Shown here one piece after another: positions 23,157 to 34,850 of a stretch of 64,000 nucleotides of DNA. The notes below the pieces were generated by a model. The model had not been told where the DNA came from and searched no databases. It worked only from the letters and a program-made list of their open reading frames with translations. The position numbers were made by a program, and so were the translations under genes. Numbering within the stretch: the stretch's first letter is position 1; the number at the start of each line of letters is the position of its first letter. The stretch comes from Rhyacophila brunnea (taxonomy: Eukaryota; Arthropoda; Insecta; Trichoptera; Rhyacophilidae): contig JAGYXB010001945.1 of assembly GCA_022495005.1 (NCBI GenBank), forward strand, positions 248,001 to 312,000, read 5' to 3'.

Positions 23157-23480
23157 ATTTGGCACGCTTATATGTCCGCAATATGCGTTAGAGTAAAATA
23201 GATTTTTTACGGCTGAATAAAATAATTTTTGCACGCGTCGCCAGTAAATATTGATATGAATGACTTGTTTTTGTGTTTAATAAAAAGTTAGTGGTTATTA
23301 TTTTTAGTTGAATTAGTAGAATATATGGTTAACTGTTTAAATTCGGTAGCCGTACTAAGAAGCCACGTGATTGTACAACGTTTCATACTTAAGTTAGTAA
23401 TAATAAAATTGTTGTTCTACTGTGCGTTATACGGAAGAAACATGGCTTCATTTTGCCGAACAATAGGTACCCACTCTCTT
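23157..23480 (+). repeat. Family H repeat (copy 1)
   Basis: Shares with 38622-38985 the blocks TTATATGTCCGCAATATGCG, TTAGAGTAAAA, TACGGCTGAAT, GTAGCCGTACTAAGAAGC, AACGTTTCATA, TGTGCGTTATACG and GGCTTCATTTTGCCGAA. Class unknown. Confidence 0.65.
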
Positions 23481-23820
23481 TAAATTATTACTCTGAGCTT
23501 CTATGTGTCTGAATTAGTATTATCCACGAAAAACGCGTCATTTAGTTTCATTGTTGTACTGCTAAATGTTACCAGCACAAAACCTCATGGTGATAATGTA
23601 TTCGGCAAAATGCATACATACAATTATTTACCGGAAACGCGTTAATACATAGTGCGTAATATGACAGTAAAATACTATAGCATTTTAATAATATTGAAAC
23701 ATGTTAATAGTTATATACCCGGTGTTACAATTTTTCTATCTGTATGTATTGTCTATTTATCACGGAATTGAGAAAAGTCGCCGGCATACGAGACGAGATG
23801 TAGCATGTTTGATTTTTAAC
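23481..23820. other. No recognised feature
   Basis: AT-rich; no open frame or shared repeat seen. Confidence 0.35.
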
Positions 23821-23823
23821 CTG

Positions 23824-24078
23824 TTAGCGCGTAACTCGGCAGGGGCATTTTGTTGTCATAATAAATTTATTTGAACCCACCGTCCGTAAGGTGTTAATAT
23901 CATAGCAAAACAGTGGTGCCGCAGACGCGGACTTTGCCATTGTTTGAACAGAGATTCCTTGTTTCTTAAAACTTGCATGAATATGGTGGTATTCTTTAAC
24001 GATTCTTGGTAACGCGTAGTCATCAGATACGCACACACGTACATTGTAGGTATATGAGGGGGAGGGAGGTCCAAATAA
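23824..24078 (-). other. Unidentified open frame, minus strand
   Basis: A minus frame runs from the region of 24165 to a stop at 23824. Its last 70 residues include YALPRIVKEYHHIHASF and APLFCYDINTLRTVGSN. I recognise no family. Codon composition is ordinary and the upper part overlaps a possible transposon end. It may be chance or a fragment of an unlisted element. Confidence 0.2.
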
Positions 24079-24079
24079 G

Positions 24080-24173
24080 CAGTGGCGGATTAGGGGAGTT
24101 GGAAGCCCGAGGCACTGACTGGTTGAGATCCCCCACGTAAAAAAAAATAAAAACCATAATTTCAACTACAAAC
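24080..24173 (+). mobile_element. Possible hAT terminus, incomplete
   Basis: CAGTGGCGGATTAGGGGAG resembles the start of hAT elements of the CAGTGGCGGA type. Family D copy 2 is inserted right after it and no matching opposite end was found. Confidence 0.35.
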
Positions 24174-24181
24174 GTAACAGG

Positions 24182-24903
24182 TAGTGGCGAAGACTCCAAA
24201 ATAGGCAATTATTCAAAGCCTACTTTCTTAAGAAAAATATTTTTAAGTTGCATATTGAATAATCACTTAATTATTTTATATTCTATAAAAATAATTGAAT
24301 TTGTCAACGACAGATTTCGTATATGTAGGATTTTATTATACAGATTACAAAACGATCTGCAAAGGTTTAAAAAAAATATACCACAGCGCGCCATCTGTCT
24401 TGACGTAAATAAATGTCGGATTATTTGTCAAGGAATTGTGATTTTTTTTCGTATGAACTTAAGGTACTTCACGTAGCCTCAGTCAGTCTATTGAATTGTA
24501 TGAAATATGGAAGGCTCCTATCGCAGAGCCTAAAACCTTCGCGCAAAATATTGTTGCCATGACTGAATTTTGTCAAAAATAATAAATATTAGATAATTTA
24601 AAAAAAATCTATGACGTTTAATCACATATTAATAAATAAGTATACCTAGATTGTTTTTAAAAATAAAAAGAAATTGTATCTAATAATTTTTGATGCATAG
24701 GTACCTACCAATAAATGTTTTGAAGAATACGTAATTTAAACTTATCACCAAATTTTATGGCGTCGATGAGTTTATGAAGTTTCATTGAGTTAGTGTGTCG
24801 TCATTAGTGTGTACCTATTCATTAGGAGTAATATTGTATTATATTCTTATTTCTCGTCAGCTAACTCAGCCTAACTCTTTCCAAAAGTCACCCTTCGCCA
24901 CTG
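24182..24903 (+). mobile_element. Family D hAT-type MITE (copy 2), intact ends
   Basis: Starts TAGTGGCGAAGACTCC and ends GTCACCCTTCGCCACTG. Perfect GTAACAGG octamers flank it at 24174-24181 and 24904-24911. It carries the family landmarks CACAGCGCGCCATCTGTC and GGCTCCTATCGCAGAGCC. Confidence 0.9.
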
Positions 24904-25044
24904 GTAACAGGTATACCTATATCAATGTACCTACCTACCTGTTTCCTATAATCACATCATTCACATCCTGTACCCATTTATAAATAATTATTGTTGACGA
25001 TAACAGCGATGACACATTTATTATGATACGATAAAGACATAAAT

Positions 25045-25915
25045 CGTCGTTGCGCCTGCAAAATCCGACAAACATTTTTTTTGCGTTTTTACATTTTTAC
25101 GCTATGTGATAGAACAAGACGCGACGGATAGGCCTGTAAAACCCGTTTTCTAATATCAATGCTAGTTTAGAAAAATGCAAAATAAGCTATGTATTTTCAC
25201 TTAAAAAATGGTTTGCAAAATACGCTATGAATATTCCGGTCACATATTGCATTTTAAAGTTTAAAAAGTTACTATTAATTGCGCCTGTTAATGACACATA
25301 ACGGAGTTTGCACTGACCTTTGCTTCAGAATGCGCCTTTTACTACCAGCACTAGTGCACATAGCGGATTATTTACGTCTGTCGACAAATAATATTTAAGC
25401 AATAAAAAAGTGTAAAATTACATTACATTGCACAATCATTTGTGTTTACTTAAAGAAGAGTGTTAATTTTTAAAAGCCCGGTAGGTAGGTTATACAACTG
25501 TTTATTATAATCTAATATAACTTTCTTATAATAAAATTGTTTAATTATTTATCCATCCTACTCCGGATATTTTTATTTCCCCGTCACTCGATAATTATTA
25601 CTTATTTATATGTCAAATTTTGGCTGGGAAGATAAAGGTTTGTTCGATACAGACTATTGGCTTGGTTAAAGATGTTTTACGCATAAAATTTATATCATTA
25701 AATTATGCAATTGTCATTTTTTACCCGGGGCAAAATCCGCTATGTCTAAAATACGCGTTAATTTAAATCCGCTTTATACTGAATCCGAAGTAATTATCTA
25801 ATTTTCAGTTTATTTGCTTTGTAAAAAACGTGAGGCGTTGTTTAGTAAATCAGTTTTTTCCTTCTCCTGAAAAGTTGTATTTTATTACATAGCGGATTTT
25901 GCAAGCGCGACGACG
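25045..25915. mobile_element. TIR DNA element with 23-bp inverted ends (family M)
   Basis: The left end CGTCGTTGCGCCTGCAAAAT continues as CCG. It matches the reverse complement of the right end (25893-25915) at 21 of 23 positions. AAAT directly flanks both sides, so a 4-bp target duplication is possible. The interior repeats the motif GCTATG/CATAGC at about 25101, 25183, 25223, 25357, 25739 and 25889. No transposase frame was found, and I do not recognise the superfamily. Confidence 0.75.
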
Positions 25916-26300
25916 AAATATTGAAATGTATCCCGTATTTCTTCATACTCGAGAATCGTACGTTCTTATGACCACACCCGGAAGGTAACGCACTTCCCAT
26001 TATTGTTGTGTTCCCTGTAAAATTTTTGACGTCCACAAATTAATATGAAAAGACGGCCGTAGAACCTGTATTTTAAGGAACCTACTCGTTCTTAAACCAA
26101 ACTTTTCTTGGTAAACGTTGTTGAATTGTGTGACTAATAGCGGTTTATCTTATAGATATAGTCGCAGAAGACACTCTCCAAAAATTTGACAGACAAATTT
26201 AACATTTTTTTAACTCACATACGACCACTAAAATATTAAATTATATCGGGACATGGAACCTATCATGATATTTGAAAAAATACAATCATAAAACAAAAAC
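25916..26300. other. No recognised feature
   Basis: Contains a 64-codon minus frame with no domain; otherwise AT-rich. Confidence 0.35.
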
Positions 26301-26302
26301 AA

Positions 26303-26826
26303 AATAATTACAAGATAAAAAGAACTTTTTACATACCACGTTTTAAAATTTTCTGTTGAATCATATAAACATGACAATTCTATGTATTAATAAATACTTT
26401 TTTTTGTAGGTACTTGATAGAAATACCACATTAATATAGAATACTAAAATGTAATTTTGACATTTCATATTGATTTCCATAGTAACGCATCTATATATTA
26501 ATAATTTAGTTCCTAGGACCCCCTTAGCAACCAATAATAGTGTTTTACTTTTAACGAATTTTTTCCGAAACATACAAAACAGAATTAACTGAAAATAAAT
26601 TCAATTCTGCTTAAAGATGGCCAAAAGTATTAAAAGAATACATTGTCGTCGTGTTCTGAAATATTCAAAAAGTTTCAAATGTCTAGCTAGTCGGAAAGTT
26701 AGCTAAAAATCTTCAATCGTCCAATACAAATATTGGACAAACAAGAAAAAATTTGTACCTACTGGACACACAACAAAAAATCTGTACCGGACAAACAAGA
26801 ATACGAGCTAATAAAAACGTGGTAAA
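26303..26826 (-). mobile_element. Family A element (copy 2)
   Basis: Reverse orientation, from ATTACAAGATAAAAAGAAC to AATAAAAACGTGGTAAAA. It carries a tandem-like expansion of the TTTGTACCGGACAAACAAGA segment (three variants near 26725-26800). Confidence 0.8.
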
Positions 26827-26829
26827 ATA

Positions 26830-27345
26830 TCATTAGGTATTAATACTATGTGAAATATGTACTTACTTAGTTACTTATTATTGTTGGACAAAGGTAGCCG
26901 ACCTTTACTTAATTCACCTGGTAAAAAGGTGAAAAAATAAATTATCGCTAGGCATCTTTTTGCTACCTCGTTAGCGCTAATTAGTAAGGACCTATCATTA
27001 ATTATTTCTTTTATTTAAACTCAACACCTAATTCGCAGCTCGGTTTGCTTTGACTAACTTTATAACTTGAATATTCTTAATTAGTCCTCTGTCGATCTAC
27101 GCAGGTAGGTACCTGTTTTCAGTGACGTTCTTTATTTAACCTTCTCTTCACTATTAATATTATTTGTATTAAGTATTTATTAAGTGAATATGAATACCTA
27201 TTTATTTTGTTTTTATCTTTCAATTCGAATTCATTATTTTATTAATTCTATAGTCTATTATCATTATTGATAATAATAATAATAATAATTAATGTCTATA
27301 TTCTATATAATGGAGTAGGTACAACAATATTTCATAAACTCTTTC
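26830..27345. other. AT-rich sequence with a (TAA)n run
   Basis: No gene recognised. A TAATAATAATAATAATAAT run lies near 27269-27290. Confidence 0.4.
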
Positions 27346-27348
27346 ACC

Positions 27349-27737
27349 TTAAGGCTATACCTCAGCTGGGGCGCGGTCTAAAAAGATCGTGACTAGGCGA
27401 TGCGCGGATTGTATAAATGACGCGTGCCGAACGAAATATAATTTGTCATAAAAATTAAACATGCGTCCAATTAATGTTCTGTTTATTGTTCTATTAGTAA
27501 CAATAATAATTTATTCATTGACATGTTTTCTTTTTCAAGTAAATGGGTAAAGTTTTTTAGTCATCTTTACAAGATTTAAGAATTAATAGCCCCGTCGCCA
27601 TCACGAAACAAATTGTCGTGGTCACAGCTCGACCTTTGCTCTCCGATTGCCAGCGAGTCCAAAATTACGTCGCACCTATAGTGATAGTTGAAAATTATTT
27701 GCCGTTTCACTGAAACTGAAACTGAAACTGCTCTTAA
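27349..27737 (+). mobile_element. Family B TTAA-bordered MITE (copy 1)
   Basis: TTAA borders both sides (27349-27352 and 27734-27737). The left end GGCTATACCTCAGCTGGGGC and the right side GAAACTGAAACTGCTC form only a short imperfect inverted pair; it is clearer in the copy at 58891. Landmarks are AAAAGATCGTGACTAGGCG, CATGCGTCC and AATTATTTGCCGTTTCAC. The right end carries a small CTGAAA tandem repeat. Confidence 0.75.
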
Positions 27738-27896
27738 ATTATGTAGACTGTAGAGTATATGCTTCATCATCCGACTCTAGGATGAAAATGATATAATATA
27801 TTCTATAAAAAAAAATTTTTTTATGTTATATTATCTTTCTATTTATTACTATATAATATATCAATAATTAATACAAGTAAATATCATTTGATCTAA

Positions 27897-28316
27897 TTAC
27901 AACGTTTTTCTTAGCTCGTATTCTTATTTGTCCGGTGGTTCTTTGTCCGGTACAAATCTTTCAATCGATTTTTAACTAACTTCCCGACTAGCTAGACATT
28001 TGAAACTTTTGAAATATATCAGAACACGATGCCAATGCATTTTTTAATACTTTTAGCCATCTTTAAGTAGAATTGAATTCATTTTCAGTTAATTCTGTTT
28101 TGTATGAAAAGTTATTTTGACACCATTATTGGTTGCTAGGGGTCTGGGGTCCTAGCAACAAAATTATTAATATATACGTGCGTTACTATGGAAATCAATA
28201 TGACATGTCAAGTACAAATTTAATTTAATTAAGCTATTCAAGTCGAGTTTGTATGGTTCAAAAGACTTTAAAAACGTTGTATATAAAAAGTTCATTTTAT
28301 CTTGTAATTATTTTAT
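27897..28316 (+). mobile_element. Family A element (copy 3)
   Basis: Forward copy from ATTACAACGTTTTTCTTAGC to TCTTTTATCTTG-like end TTTTATCTTGTAATT. AATT borders both sides. It contains the GGTTGCTAGG...CCTAGCAAC hairpin typical of the family. Confidence 0.85.
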
Positions 28317-28439
28317 GCGAGGTAACCATGCAAAGAGGCGTATCAGTATAGTTAAGAGTGCAAAAAAGTGTAAAGTTATAAAACGTATAACATAATATAA
28401 TAGTACATAATCTCACAGTGGTAGGTACCTACTTATAAA

Positions 28440-28670
28440 CAGGAACGCTGCTCAAAGAAGTCACCATTTCTGTACAAATCTAGTCATCCACTACCTAGTA
28501 GCTAAATACCTACTCAAAAGGTAGAAAACTTTACAAAAGCCGTTCGATCCAATAAATAGTTAAGCTCTGCAGAAATACGTGGTACCTAATGCTTAAGACC
28601 GAGATGATATGAAACAGATTGGAGATGCCTTCATCTAGTAATGGATTGATTAAGCTAATATTATGAAACT
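28440..28670 (+). pseudogene. Very degraded RTE LINE 3' end
   Basis: Fragments match the RTE 3' region in order: ACAAATCTAGTCATCCA, an AAGCTCTGCAGAAATACGTG block, and GATGCCTTCATCTAGTAATGG. Frames are destroyed. Confidence 0.6.
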
Positions 28671-28679
28671 GAAACCAGT

Positions 28680-29500
28680 AGATTTCATCAATTTCATTAA
28701 TATTAGAAGGAAGGGAGCAATTTTAGTGTTTTTTATTTACAGCTTTTGGTTGAACATGAAAACCGGTTTTGTCGGTGAAAAAATTTTCAACTGATAAATA
28801 AGATGTCTAAGTATTTTGTTAATTAATACAATCATATTATACTATACTTATCTAAAATTTAGGATTAATAATTCTTCAAAAACACGACATACAATTTATT
28901 ACAAAATAAATATTTTTAATAAAATTAATATCCAGTACACCACTGATATTGCTTTTCTTGGATATAGGTGCAAATTAAAACCGCGAATATTTTTTTATAA
29001 TTGGGTTCATTTTGATTTTGTGTTTTAGTCTTATTGCTAGGTATATATTATTATCATTGGAATTTTTAGCTTAGTAAGTGAGTAGGTAGGTATAGCCACG
29101 GAGAACGATTGTATTCAAATAAATCAATCGGTAGACATTCTTTATTGCATTCCTCATCAATTTGCGTATTGGAAGAACAGGCGCGCGAAACAAATTCAAA
29201 TAACCTTCCAAATTCGAATTATATTCCAAATTTAAATGTTATAAAAAATGACTAGGTACTAAGTAATACTTAGAATTATAAATATAGTAAGTATATAGAA
29301 AATTAAAATAGAAAACATTAAAATGATAAATTTATTCAGACTTATTGTGGGTGCATCATGGCATTGACAGTTTAAACTTTAATTTATTGAATATAAATGT
29401 ACCCTACAGTGAATTATTAACAAGAATATCATATTATAATGATATAGGTAGGTAAGTAAGAATAATGCTAGAATATCCTTCCCTGAAAACAGCAGACGTG
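28680..29500. other. AT-rich sequence with no recognised feature
   Basis: A 70-codon AT-rich frame at 28816-29028 has no domain and is probably chance. Confidence 0.4.
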
Positions 29501-29504
29501 GGTG

Positions 29505-29685
29505 CGATATCCGTATTGGAAAAACAACATGTCGCCTAGTTGGTAAAGCAGCTGTCTCGGAAATCTTCCCTTTCCGTACACAATTTAGGACATTCCCATT
29601 GAATATGGTTTGAATCATGAATTTCTCCACCACATAGACATATTGAACGGGTTACAAGACCAAGTTCACAGAGCCTGCCAACCAC
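29505..29685 (-). pseudogene. LINE polymerase C-terminal zinc-knuckle-like fragment
   Basis: The minus frame reads VGRLCELGLVTRSICLCGG, then DSNHIQWECPKLCTERED. The pattern C.C..... H....C followed by P and an acidic/basic stretch is typical of R1/Jockey-type LINE C-termini. Only about 50 codons remain, running straight into a family F repeat. Confidence 0.6.
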
Positions 29686-30030
29686 AGAACAGATTAATAA
29701 ATAGAATTTCAATAGGCTATAGGTACCCCAATACATTATCATTTGAAGCAGGGTTTTGAATGTGTGAGTGTCCCACGAAAGTGAAATACACATTATAGAC
29801 GTGCAATAGTGTGTGCTGCAACCTTCAAATACACCAATATTTAATGAGCGTCAGCGCATCAAGAACAGTTGTCAGAACGAATGACAAGCTATATTAGACG
29901 TATTCTTGACACGGGTTTAAGTTTATCCCATATTCTTCCACACTCGGTCGGTGTCGGTTGCCTGTTACTCCACACCAGTTAAGTATTTCAGATTTTCAGT
30001 CCCATTAATTCTGTGTTCCCTGCTGCCAAT
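29686..30030 (+). repeat. Family F repeat (copy 3)
   Basis: From CCACAGAACAGATTAATAAA to CATTAATTCTGTGTTCCCTG. The landmark TCCCATATTCTTCCACACTC is exact. Confidence 0.75.
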
Positions 30031-31500
30031 GAAACCACCATGTACATACGGTGTAATCATCTATAGTCTAAGGGTGTAATGATCTGGAATCAAAACGGTT
30101 ATCTCCATTCACGGTCTGATATTTGTAAAAAAACATATTATGTGTAGTGGAGGCATCCCATTTTTGCCAGGTCTTTAACACCGCATCCAACATCTATATT
30201 ATTAACATAATATTGACAATCCACGATTTCATACCCCTGATTTTTCTCCTGCCATTTCAGTATTCAAATAATGCGTGTCCAATACCTTAAGTTTTAAGCA
30301 TCCGCGCTCAACTCGGTAAATTTTAATCTGGAAAAATAAATTCATAAAAAAACGTTTTTCAGAAGCGCCGATAATTATTTTATTCCTGAACAAACACGCA
30401 ACGCGGCGGTTTTTTGCATATTAAACGCCAAACCTACTATTACATCCGATAATTAAGCTGATTGATCGAAAATGGAGGAATAGATTCATTGCTGATAAGC
30501 AATTATAATTATCTGAATCAATTAATTAATGTATAATTAATTTTCCTTTAAGGGGAGAATTTCCGACATCCATATTATTATATTTATAAATTATAACTCG
30601 GTCAGTGAAATACGCATGACCTAGTTTATATAGGTTTACAAACACTACCACTACGTCAGAATCATTCTTTAAATTAATGGTAAATTGTTAATTACTTCAT
30701 AGTATTATATTTTATTAGTTAATTCGGCAGCCGAACAACTGAGCGCCACGCAATCGAATGAAATTCTTAAATAAATAGACGCTCATGAATTATAAGTAGG
30801 TAGGTACTTTAAAAATATATATTTAATATTATTATTTATTTATATATTATTTTAATACTTGATGAGAATTTAAATATACATACGTAAATAATAATTTAAT
30901 TGTACATAGGTACCTAATATGTTTAAGTTCCGTTTAAACCGACTTGATATCAACCAAGTGCAGGATCCCATAGACTTTTCGTATACATAATATGCCGAAC
31001 GCGTTCTGACAGTTGGAATAGGCTCTAGGGGTCACAAAGATATATAATGTCGATGTTGCCAGGCGATATTAGTGGTAAAATTTTTTTATTGAGATTTTAA
31101 TTGTTTTTCCTTATAACCCACCAAAAATTGTTTTGAGTTGTTCAATAAAACTAAGACCGAATCAGGGATTGATTGAAAATGCAATAATTGTACGATGCCA
31201 TAGGCATGGTCGTAGAACGGTTAGTCACATTTGAAAAAATAAAAATAGCGGAAAGTGCAGTTTGTTCAAAATTATCGATTCATAGGATCCTCCTTGACTT
31301 AAATTATTTTATTTACTAGAATTTTTGTATAGAATCACCCAGATTGGTTTCTTTACTATATCTATGCATATGACATTAGTTTTAGTATTATGGTTAATCC
31401 AGAAACAGTGTAGGTTGCATAATATATAGGTAGGTAAATAAATTAAATAACGATAATCACTAACCACACTAAGTACACATTTATTTAAAAAAAAAAAAAA
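30031..31500. other. Unclassified sequence; possible regulatory interval
   Basis: No shared repeat is recognised. Between 30230 and 30560 many TAATTA-type homeodomain core sites cluster (CGATAATTAAGCTGATTGA, CAATTAATTAATG, TATAATTAATTTTCC). This would suit an enhancer but proves nothing in AT-rich DNA. Confidence 0.3.
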
Positions 31501-31504
31501 ACCA

Positions 31505-31546
31505 ACTTAGTAAACTTAGTCAACTTAGTAAACTTAGTAAACTTTT
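31505..31546 (+). repeat. Short tandem repeat, unit ACTTAGTAA
   Basis: Four imperfect units of ACTTAGTAA/ACTTAGTCA follow a 15-base A run. Confidence 0.8.
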
Positions 31547-31549
31547 ATT

Positions 31550-31976
31550 ACGATCCTCGATATCGTAAACTAAACTTCTCACAAATAATGCAATAAGAAA
31601 CGCACGTATCGAAATCGAACAATTAATAGTACGAATCAGTCTACTTCATTGTATTTACCTAATATCTATTTACTTTTATTATTTTGGGGCGAACGCTAAT
31701 CATTAATAATTAAACAACTCTGATCGTTCATAACAAATTCGAGTTTCATCGTATATTTTGGGAATATTTTGTAAATAAATATATTTTAATAACTTATAAT
31801 TGACAGATTTGACTGATAAATGCAGTTGATAACAGTGAGACGTTTATCTACAAATGAATAAGTAGATACCTAATGTGAAATTACTTGTAGAAAAAAATAT
31901 AATTAAACTTGGTTAGTTATTTTTTCAGCTTAATTTTAATATATTTGGACTCCATATGTTATTGTATACATATAGA
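31550..31976. other. No recognised feature
   Basis: AT-rich, no gene or shared repeat. Confidence 0.4.
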
Positions 31977-31984
31977 AGGGATTG

Positions 31985-32675
31985 CAGTGGCGAAGGGTGA
32001 CTTTTGAAAAGAGGTAGGCTGTGGAGATCTGATGAAAAAAACACACTTGTCAGGTATACCTACTTACGAGAAATAAGAAGATAATATGATATTACTACTA
32101 ATGAATAGGTACACACTAATGACAACGACACACTAATTTAATGAAACTTCAAAAACTCACTGACGACATAAAATTAAGCGATCAGTTTAAATTGCGTATT
32201 TTTTCAAAACATTTATAGCCTACACATAAAAAATCATTAGAAAAAAGTTCTTTTTATTTTTAAAAACAGTCTATTAATATTCGATTAAGCACCATATAAT
32301 TTTTTTTCGGTTTTAGGCTCTGCAATCGGAGCTTACCTTAGTTCATACAATTCGATAGACTAGGCGGGGCTACGTGACGTAAAGCATATATGAAAAAAAG
32401 AGAGAAGAGAATTATTTGAAACATAATCCGACCTTTATTTGCGTCAAGACAGATGGCGCGCTGTGGTATATTTTTAACACCTTTGCAGATTGTTTTGTTA
32501 TTATTTCTGTAATACATTCCTACACATACGGCATCTCTCGTTGGCAAAATAAATTATTTTATAGAATATGTACTTAATCAAATGATTATATAAATAAGTC
32601 AATATGAAATTAAAAAATATTTTTTTTAAGAAGGTAGGCTTCAAATAATCGCCTAGTATAGAGTCTTCGCCACTG
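31985..32675 (-). mobile_element. Family D hAT-type MITE (copy 3), intact
   Basis: Begins CAGTGGCGAAGGGTGAC and ends GAGTCTTCGCCACTG, the reverse orientation of copy 2. Perfect AGGGATTG octamers flank it at 31977-31984 and 32676-32683. The 691-bp length and intact ends suggest relatively recent movement. Confidence 0.92.
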
Positions 32676-32689
32676 AGGGATTGTCCGTC

Positions 32690-33105
32690 GTCTTTGAAAT
32701 TGCCCAGATATTGGCAATAAAATCTCTTGGAACTTGGTAGTCCCGTTTCAATTGATCATAGATTATTAATTTTAACTCACGTCTCACAAAAAACTGTATT
32801 TATCTCGTTTATACTTGAGAATTTATAGAAACAAACACGTTGTTTGTCTCATTTTCGAGTTATATTGTCCTTATCACTCTTAAACCAATGAATTATTACT
32901 CATGATAAACGCATGCTATCTCTTTTCCGCGAACCAAAGGCGTTTCGTGTTAATAATATTCTACAATACGGAAAAAAAATCAAAATTAAATTCATTTATA
33001 GCTGCTCATTATAATATGAAATTTTGCTTTTAAAAAAGGTGATAAATACAGAATTAGCATACCTATTATATGTAGCAAATATAAGCCTACATCAGTCTAA
33101 AAACA
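32690..33105. other. No recognised feature
   Basis: AT-rich, no gene or shared repeat. Confidence 0.35.
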
Positions 33106-33109
33106 TACA

Positions 33110-33245
33110 TTTTCTTCTTCTTCGGCCATATCCGCCCCCTAGTTGAAGCATATGAAAACCACAAGGCGCCTACAAGAATCCCTGTCGCTCGCCAGTCTTC
33201 TTCCGTCGTTCCATGTCAAACCAGCATACCGTAGCTCCGCCGTAT
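33110..33245 (-). pseudogene. LINE 3' end, same family as 1-187
   Basis: The minus frame reads AELRYAGLTWNDGRRLASDR and then DSCRRLVVFI. This is the GLTW...A.DR..WR.LV tail seen at the window start. TTCTTCTTCTTC at 33113 is the reverse of its GAA tail. About 45 codons remain. Confidence 0.7.
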
Positions 33246-33249
33246 AAAC

Positions 33250-33475
33250 TCTACTTATAGATAGGTGACCGCGTGGCTCAAGCGTTGGACTATCACGCCA
33301 TGGGTCCCAGGTTCTGGGTCCCTGGGTCTGGCAAGTACACATACTTATTGTTTTTCAATTTGTGTGTGAGTCAGGGTAAGGACCTAATAGTTTGAGCGAG
33401 TGGCTCACATCCATTTCTCGTAAAAAATCAAAATCTCGTCAAACACGCGCGTTAACATGATCTTACTCCCTACTT
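33250..33475 (+). repeat. Family P tRNA-derived SINE, head present
   Basis: A box A-like TGGCTCAAGCGTTGG and a box B-like AGGTTCTGGGTCCC are spaced as in a tRNA. GTACACATACTTATTG and CATCCATTTCTCG then appear as in the copy at 11045-11233. The box B has diverged from GGTTCGA. Confidence 0.65.
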
Positions 33476-33479
33476 CATT

Positions 33480-34690
33480 TATCTTTTGTCAATTTATGGC
33501 TACGGTCGTATGTTGTAGCTTAGCCACTGGGAAATGCCAATAGAGATGGCGTATTTCCAAAAAATACTACCTTATTCTTAGGTCAATAATTATTATAAAG
33601 CAAACATTATTCGTAGAATGTTTATCACATTTTAATGGTCAAAGACATAGCTTATAATCAGTATCTTTAAATGTGTAAATCTTGCCCATTTTTTGAATAA
33701 TAAAATGCCTAACTCTTGTCAAATTTGGGATCACATAGATTAATAATATAATTTTTTATTGTAAATATTTCACTATAATAACGTCGACATAAATTTTACT
33801 AATGGTTTTATAAATGCTTTTAAAAATTAATAAATATAAAAAATCGTAACACCACTTCACATGGACGTACTGAAATATGACTATATTCTAAAACATTAGA
33901 GCGAGAAGATTAAAAGAATACTATTTTATGTAATAAAAATACTTTATGCAGTCATCAAATGTTTAAAATAAATATAAATGATAATAGGATGGCTTCAAAA
34001 TTATGTAAATAGATTATCTATAACGTTTAAGGAATATCCAGGATCGTGCTTTGAAAATAGCATAAAAGCTTCATTTTGACGTACGCTGAGCATGTGGGCC
34101 GTTAACATATTCAAGTTTTCCTTCTGTCAGTTTGTTTGATTATACAAATAATAATCTATTGTGAATGCATTCGAATTTTGATCAATAATTATTTTACGTG
34201 CCACCTCTGTTATAAAATGATTCTGTAATACAAAATCATACCTCAGTATGTCTCAGCGCGTAGTGGCCAAATAGAAGAGAGCAGTCGGTGAGCGTCTATT
34301 CTATTTCTATAAAAGTTAGGTACCTACTCATCTACATGTAACTATTAATACGCAAACGATTCGGGATCAGTGGGTCTTTAATAGCAATACTTAATTAATT
34401 AATTATACTGGTATGGAGGTACTTAAGTATTCGAAGATATTAAATCTCGTGTTATACCTATCTATAGAACATGTTCGAACATACATTACATGATGTGGAA
34501 TAAGCGTAGCATCATATAAGTAATGTAGTAATCATACCATTCAGCATTACATGGGTGACACATTTTAATACGTATGTTTTGTTGCCAAAACAAAACAATA
34601 AAGCGAAAACGATTGTCAGAATTTCCTCAATCATAACTATATCGGTAAGGTCTATTATGATTTGTTAATTGCGACAATTTCTATTGTAAT
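33480..34690. other. AT-rich sequence with no recognised feature
   Basis: No gene, terminal repeat or shared block was recognised. Confidence 0.4.
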
Positions 34691-34699
34691 ATATGGACT

Positions 34700-34842
34700 G
34701 TATTTGTATAAATAAGAAGGACAATTCATAAATCCTCACTCACTCACTCGAGTTCGTCACTCAACGTAGTCAACTTATGTTCCACTCGAGTCCAGTCTCT
34801 CAGTTCATTAATATAATTAATCTCTCGATCACATCGATCACG
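34700..34842 (+). other. Possible LTR-like promoter segment
   Basis: TGTATAAATAAG is followed by a C/T-rich CTCACTCACTCACTCGAG stretch, like the TATA box and start region of some insect LTRs. The hAT element at 34851 interrupts what follows. The LTR boundaries cannot be defined. Confidence 0.2.
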
Positions 34843-34850
34843 ATTATAAC

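Noticed and set aside
27576..27770. 64-residue minus-strand frame as a gene
   Set aside because: It lies inside family B and its SVSVSV run comes from the CTGAAA tandem repeat.
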